Source: Glebionis coronaria
Taxonomy: Eukaryota; Streptophyta; Magnoliopsida; Asterales; Asteraceae
Assembly (NCBI GenBank): GCA_025667525.1
Contig: JANFOE010000055.1
Span: 310,001 to 374,000 of the forward strand
Length of the DNA stretch: 64,000 nt
Reading direction: 5' to 3'
The notes under the pieces were generated by a model. That model worked only from the letters and a program-made list of their open reading frames with translations. It was not told where the DNA came from and searched no databases. Position numbers and translations under genes: made by a program. Shown here piece after piece: positions 57,997 through 64,000 of the stretch. Position 1 is the first letter of the stretch. Each line of letters begins with the position of its first letter.

Positions 57997-58004
57997 TATA
58001 TAAG
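57997..58004 (+). promoter_or_regulatory. TATA box in chromovirus LTR
   Basis: TATATAAG about 660 bp into the LTR on the element's sense strand. Confidence 0.45.
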
Positions 58005-58706
58005 GATTTTAAAGAGAAAAAAAAACATAAATCCCCGGAGAAAAATAATGATTCGATGGTTTATGGAGTATTTTTAGGGTTTTCATAGTTTTTTTCATCT
58101 TCCATTAAATTAAAGGTAAAACCTTCATAACCCTTTTCAATTAAATTGTTTTTATGTTTTCTTTAATCATCATATCATGGATTTAGGTTAGGGTTTAATG
58201 TAAAAACAGTAAACTAATGTTACATTAATGATATCATGATGATTACATTAGCTAGGGCTTGTATTTAATGGGGTTATGGGTAATTAATTAAGTTAATTTG
58301 ATTAAACCCGTTTTTAAAAATTAGGCAGAATTTTGAGTCAATTGTTTTTATCATATCGGGAGTTCTATAAACTCTTATTTTGCGATCCAAGTATCCCTGA
58401 AAAGGTAATTGAAGTGGCTTTCCAATACAAGAAACGAGAATTAAATTGGAGGTCGGGAAGTAGGTCAAAAACAGGTTACCACAGTCGGAGGTCAAAACAG
58501 TTTTGAAATCAACGGGTTTTCAATTAATGTTTTAGGGTGATTGGGGTACTTAGGAGTACACTTGAGTCCTCTAATGAGCATTGGAGTTGGTTTATATATT
58601 AAATAAGAGGCCTGGGGGAGGGCTAAGCAAATGGGTTAGGGTAACACCCCCTAATCATAACAAACGTTTTGTATGTTTAAAATCAGTAAAATCCAGATAG
58701 ACAAAA

Positions 58707-58830
<124 letters not shown>

Positions 58831-59853
58831 GGGCCTTAACAGTAGCTTTAAGGTTAGGGAAAATGGGAGGAGTTAGCTAACATACGTAAGGGCATAGGGT
58901 TTCCTTTACAGAGGTCATGGGTATGGTTAGGTGGGCGTTTGGCTTATAGTTTGGAGACCTAAAAACCGGAACTGTTATGGGTAAAATGTTAACGAGACGG
59001 GTTATGAAGTAAATTAAGTTAAGGGCTTTATAGAGGGGTGTAATGAGATGCTTAGAGCTTATAAATGAGGTATATATATGGGAGCAGGTTAGATGTCCAT
59101 CATGGATTGATGAGCCATCTTAGTGTTTGGTTCATGTTTTGATTGTGTGCTTTTGGTTTGTTAGCTTTTCGCTAGTGCGCGGATGTTTGGGGAAGCTCAA
59201 TCAGGTGAGTTTCATAGTCCCATGTTTACTAATGTTTATGACTTCCAGATTGGATGGAAGAGACACTGTTATGTTATTTATAAATTATGTTGTGAATGTT
59301 TGGCGTTGGTAATGGACTTATGTGTGCATACTTATATGATTAACTGCTAGTCGATTCTTGATTGTTTTATGTTTTGACTTGGTACCAAGGGGGTGTTGAC
59401 AAGGCGGGGCCTTGGGATATGGTTCATAGGTGTTTGGATGCCTATGGGAGTATGGTGTTTGGTATGGCTGGGAGCCTGAGTTTTGGTTTGATTAGTTAAA
59501 TCTTGAATGTTAGTTTGTTAATGCATATTAGTATCACATTGTCCATATGTTTTTAACTTTTGGTTGTTACTTATAGGTTATGGTATGATTTTGGCGTTTG
59601 AGTCTAAACCTATGATTCTCACCAACTTTATGTTGTCGTGTTTTAGTGTCTCTTTCAGGTGAGAATGTGGTTAAGCTTGAGGATAGAAGTGGCTAGATTT
59701 GGATGCATTAGGATTGCATTTAGAAGGAGATCCAGGTTCCTTCTTAGTTTATTTTTATGTGTTTTGAATAAGTGATACTGTTGGCACCTATATGTTGTTT
59801 TGATTATGTTAATTAATACGAGGCTTTTACATAGCAAGAAAATTAAAGTTCGT

Positions 59854-61766
59854 TGAAGTGGTCTCTTCGAATTGATCTCTGGTTCAAAGTGTGACTCAAT
59901 TGTTTTTGGTTAAGAAAATGTTGTGTCGTTGTAGTAAAATTAAAAGTGCAAAAACTTTAAAGTAAATGGCGGGTAAAATAAAGCTAAAAGTAATTAATAA
60001 TAATTGACGAGAAATTAAAAGCAATTAAAGTAAATAAGGCAATTAAAGTAAATAACGCAAACTTAAAACTATCCTAAAGGCAAACTTAAACTTAAACTAA
60101 AGGCAAGCTTAAAATAAATCTAAGGCAAGTTAACTAAAAGTGCGACTAAGTAAAAAGGCGGGAGAAGTTAGGCTTAAGAATTTAAAAACATAAACTTAAA
60201 ATAAACTAAAAACAGCTCATTCGGAAAAACACCTTCGTTCGGAATAATCTTTCGTTCGGAATGTCACCTTCACTCGGAATGATTCTTCTTTACTCGGAAT
60301 GTTCTCTTCATGCGAAATAAAATACTCATCCGGAATGTTTGCTTATTCGGAATAGCCAAAGGATAACCTTCATCCGGAACAAATGTTTATTCGGAAAAAC
60401 AGTTGATCCGGAATAACCTGCTCATGCGGAAAAATTCCTTTATTCAGAATATCAAACTTATTCGGAAAAAACGTTCATCCGGAATAATATTTGATTCGGA
60501 ATAATGTCTTTATCCGGAATAAATATTCATCCAGAATAAATTGTTGGTTCGGAATGTGGGCTTGATTAGGAATAAAAGTCTTGATCCGGAATATCAGCTT
60601 CGTCCGGAATAAACTGCTTATGCGGAATAACCTACTTATTCGGAATAAAAGGCACTCATTCGGAATATTCTAAAGAAAGCCTTCATCCGGAATAATACCT
60701 TTATCCGGAATAACTTTGCTTCGTTCGGAATGTATGCTTTATCCGGAATAAATTGTTCACTCGGAATAATCCACTTATCCGGAATAATTGTCTGATCCGG
60801 AATAAATTGCCTGAAATCCTTGATCCGGAATAAATGACTTGGATCCGGAATAACCTGGGCAAACAAACAGAAGCGAAGAACAAGGAAAAGAAATAGAACA
60901 CGAATCTAACCAAAACTAATCAAATCAAACCAAAAGATTAAGCAAGATTAATCACAAATAATCAACTAATGATAATCTATCAATCCAAATCAATAAAACT
61001 AACAATAAACACCACAATAATCAAAACCCACTTGATTAAATCAATAAAAACTTCAAGAACATGAACATAAACAATAAGCATAAAGATTAAATATTAAACA
61101 AGAAAGGAAGATAAGAGATTAACAAGAAAAGTAAAGATTCAATAACAATAAAAGAAAACTTACTTGAATTTAAGGAATTAAAGTGCAAGACAATTAAGTA
61201 AATGACATGAATTTAAAGTGCAAGTAATTAAAATGGTGTAAGAACTAATTGTCACTATTAGCCAACAAAGAAAAAATGAAACTAATGACTCCTATTTGTA
61301 GGAGGAGGAGGTGATTAGTGGAAGGAAGCTTCCTCCTCTCTTTCTTCTTTCTTTAATTCCCATTTAATCCTTCGTCTTTAGTCTTTAATCTTCTAAATTC
61401 TTCGACTTTTCAGACTTTGTCTCGGGATTACTTTAAACTCGTCTTGTGATTTTTTCATAAATAAGACTTGAGTTCTTCGGCTTTATTAAACTTCCGTCTT
61501 TGGACTTTTTCTTCGATAAATCTTCATAATAAGCCTTGGACTTCCGTTCTTTTTTTACTCTTGATTTCTTGACTTCGTCTTTTGTCTTTTTCTTCGATAA
61601 AAGCCCGTGAAAGCCGTGTTTTCTTCCCTTTTAACATTTTGATCCTAAAATCACAACAAAAACACAAACCACGCATAATTCCGACATTTACGACATAAGA
61701 TACACGTTTTGGCCTGGTTATTATTATAATTAAGTGGTAAAAGGATGGGTGTTTTCACACCTATCA
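59854..61766 (-). repeat. Element E 3' LTR
   Basis: 1913 bp, TGAAGTGG...CACCTATCA, so TG...CA. In element sense it starts TGATAGGTGTG like D. The TATA position (61293-61300) reads TACAAATA, probably mutated. It carries the largest CGGAATAA array. Confidence 0.85.
60218..60856 (-). repeat. (T/C)CGGAATAA motif array in LTR E
   Basis: About 34 motifs by eye in 640 bp, mostly CCGGAATAA, TCGGAATAA or GCGGAATAA, separated by roughly 8-20 variable bases. Downstream of the TATA position in element sense, so in the transcribed leader. Confidence 0.85.
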
Positions 61767-61806
61767 AATCCCCTACACTTGACCATTGCAATGTCCTCAT
61801 GCAATG
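61767..61806 (-). promoter_or_regulatory. Element E PPT and inverted repeat
   Basis: PPT (61767-61780; AAGTGTAGGGGATT in element sense), then CATTG-C-AATG-TCCT-CATG-CAATG on + (61784-61806). Confidence 0.75.
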
Positions 61807-63753
61807 TATTAGTTACAAAGCAAGATTACACTTTTCATCACAATCAATCCATCTTGGCCTTTATTAAAGAGATAGAAAATAACAAAACGAGTAAAGAAGT
61901 TAAAAACTTACTTTAGGGTTTTGGGATGTCATGAATGATTATCATCCTCAAGTTTCACGTTCCCCAAACCAAGCTTAAAAACGAGATCATTATTATTATA
62001 AGTTAGCAAGCTAACACGAACTCATGTGGGCCAATTATTCACTTAGACTCCCTTATTCCTAGGTGTATCTCTTATATTTTATTATTGTCTTGAATGATCA
62101 CGAGGATGCATTGTTGACTTATTTCGATAGTTATTAAGGCTGAAAATAAAGTAGGACGATTTAATTAAAAGACAAAATCTTTTAAAACTGCTTCTCAGGA
62201 CCTCATAAAGTTCATATCTTGGCATAACTCGCTTCGCGATTTGAGACCTTTCTCGGACCGATATTTGGCAGCGACTTCATACTTCAAACCTTGAGAGACG
62301 TTCATGAAATAATGGTCTTCTCTTCATAATAGGAATTTCTTCACTTGAACTTTTTGAGAGATTCTTCAATTTGGACCACGACTTCTTCATTTTTCTCCAA
62401 TCTTTATTTGGGATTTTGATATACAACGATCCGCCTCCTTTTAGGACTTGGATCTATTTATCCTCATACCTTGTTAGGGCCTTTTTGGATAGACTTCTCC
62501 ATGATCTTTACGAGAGTATTTGCTTTTCGTCGTGTGTCTCGATCCTTCATATTGATTTTCGATAAATGATTCTTCACATCACTTGGGATCTTTAGCAACA
62601 AAATGTAGCCCTCATGTCTTGTTAGGACCTTTTTGGACTCGCCAATCTTCGCATCCCGCTTCAATAAGTTATGCCTTGGCTATGAACTCTAATCATTACC
62701 GAGCAACTTTTAAACGATCTTGGGCTAGAAGCTAAGTAACTTTTCAAATCGTACAACCTTATTTATTGCAGATAAATTTATTAGCAAGCGATGGGAGAAT
62801 AGGCTTATAATTAACTCACATAAATTCACGAAAGGATACCAAACTTATAATTGACTCTATCATCTCTCGTTCTCCACAATTTAAAATCTCAAGGAATGAG
62901 ACTCGTGGATGCTTAGCCAATTAAATCAAAGTTTTGGGTTTTCGAGTCATCTATAGGATCTTGCAAATTCTTAGACTCTTTCAAGTTTAGAAATCGCATT
63001 TTAAAGTTCCCTTGATAAACAACTCTCTAGGATCCATTATAGGAACTTGCGAAAAGTTCTTGTTCTTAACCCGTGAGAGTTAAGACTTTCGCGTTTTAAA
63101 GCTCCCTACATAAAAGCCTAGCAAAACTTGACTTAAACACGTTAAGGATACTAGCTAGAGAAAACTTAGATAAGTAATCTCGGGTTGAGTCAAAAGATTC
63201 ACAACATTGAAAATTAAAACCACTTTATTAAAATTTATTCTAGTAAAGAAAGAAAATAACTATACAAAGGGAAAAACTAATAGGCCAAAATAGATCAAAA
63301 ATTTTGAAAAATGTCGAAAAATTGATTTTCCGGTTAAAATGAGGACAAATACAAGGAAAAGACAACTTAACTTCGATAGAAGTCCCCCCTACACTTGATA
63401 TAAACATTGTCCTCAATGTTGAAGCATGTGGGAGTAAACTCTCCTACACTTAGGACATTGTGCACCTTGTTTAAATCTCGCTAAGGAAAAGACAACTAAA
63501 GAGATTCCTATTTTAATATTGGAAAATATAAAATAGTGAATCGAAAAGAGTTTAGGATAGAACCGGGAAGACGGAAACACGGAATCACGGGTCGTCAAAA
63601 ATCATCAATAGTGGATCATTGAACACTCGAATCCCTGAATATGAGAATAGAGGGAATAGCAAACACCAACGGGTCTCCCCTACACTTAGGATAAAGATAG
63701 CTAAAAGATAGATACTTGGGTTGCCTCCCAAGAAGCGCTTGATTTTTGATCAC
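61807..63753 (-). other. Element E 3' non-coding region
   Basis: Homologous to the D region 49419-51259 in reverse. It holds the GTTAGGRCCTTTTTGG repeats (about 62473 and 62619), the module at 63384-63451 and no convincing gene. A 66-codon ORF at 62464-62664 partly matches one in D but is not under visible coding constraint. Confidence 0.65.
63384..63451 (-). other. Element E internal PPT-like / hairpin / PPT-like module
   Basis: CCCCCTACACTT (63384-63396), hairpin AACATTG-TCCT-CAATGTT (63403-63420), then CTCCTACACTT (63441-63451). Stem is 7 bp here against 8-9 bp in A, B and D. Confidence 0.75.
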
Positions 63754-63773
63754 CGAGTCGTGAGCCTGACTCG
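63754..63773 (-). other. Element E inverted repeat downstream of the coding region
   Basis: CGAGTC (63754-63759) and GACTCG (63768-63773), as in D at 49399-49418 and A at 10491-10510. Confidence 0.6.
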
Positions 63774-63784
63774 ACCTTGATTAT

Positions 63785-64000
63785 CATAGGAAGAAGCATG
63801 AAAAACATCCACCGGGATCAAATACATAGTTTTCGTCCATCAAATAACACAAGCTTAAGGCGAACAAGGCAAGCCAAAGAAGAGTAGGCAAGGTTCCCTT
63901 AAGCAAAGATGGAGCACGGTGGGAGCAAGGGTGAAGAGGTGCAAGCATATCTTCATAAGTTCCGAATATTTTTCCTTTTATTTCATCAGATGGATACTGA
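63785..64000 (-). pseudogene. Element E coding end, A-like acidic tail (partial)
   Basis: On the - strand one frame runs in from the window edge and ends MDENYVFDPGGCFSCFFL-stop just before the post-coding stem. It resembles the IFDPGI...stop end of element A and not the ...FPMN-stop integrase end of B and D. Too short to name; whether the frame is open further upstream cannot be seen. Confidence 0.4.

Larger units (their letters stand above)
59854..64000 (-). mobile_element. Element E: Athila-like, 3' part, runs off the window
   Basis: 3' LTR 59854-61766 and internal region from 61767 on, - strand, inserted in the chromovirus LTR. Related to C and D (same PPT, LTR start, 3' non-coding blocks). 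Upstream of the post-coding stem at 63754-63773 there is no integrase end as in D; there is an open piece ending in FDPGG, as in the gag-protease-only element A. Confidence 0.85.

Overview
This is a gene-poor, AT-rich stretch of plant nuclear DNA made almost wholly of nested LTR retrotransposons. No host gene is recognisable. A dicot is suggested by three things: Athila-type Ty3/gypsy elements with a tRNA-Asp-like primer-binding site, a Tekay/Del-like chromovirus, and a Ty1/copia element with a long coiled-coil Gag extension and an ACPLTR motif. From memory, not from a search, that copia architecture resembles copies common in Asteraceae, so the family is a tentative guess.

Layout. (1) 1-4971 and 18344-19897 are two halves of one dead copia element on the + strand (gag, extension, protease, integrase; RT and RNase H missing). 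(2) Athila-like element 'A' (4972-18343, - strand, LTRs of about 3.75 kb, 5-bp target duplication GTACT) splits the copia; it has gag and protease but no RT, RNase H or integrase. (3) Element 'C' (19898-22096, - strand, one LTR plus 336 bp of internal DNA) ends the copia. (4) Athila-like element 'B' (- strand, 3.1-kb LTRs) sits inside C. A 4.67-kb segment spanning the C/B junction is tandemly duplicated (21701-26370 and 26371-31050), so three B LTRs are present (22097-25222, 26767-29895, 38375-41408). B has a full gag-pol with many stops and frameshifts. (5) Element 'D' (41409-52869, + strand) starts inside B's 5' LTR and has an uninterrupted 1892-codon gag-pol, but its two LTRs come from different subfamilies and it lacks a target duplication. 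(6) 52870-59853 is an old Tekay-like chromovirus, + strand (degraded pol, PPT, start of the 3' LTR, a 120-bp TA microsatellite). (7) Element 'E' (59854 to beyond 64000, - strand) interrupts that LTR; it is related to C and D and seems to end its coding region like element A.

How the parts relate. D encodes the full set needed for retrotransposition (Gag, protease, RT, RNase H, integrase). A, and probably E, carry Gag-protease with a different C-terminus and would need pol in trans. The most interesting signal is outside the coding regions. All Athila-like families here share small inverted repeats in the 3' non-coding region: one beside the real polypurine tract, one at the first bases of the LTR, one flanked on both sides by extra copies of that element's own PPT sequence, and one just after the end of pol. 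Some stem changes are compensatory between families.
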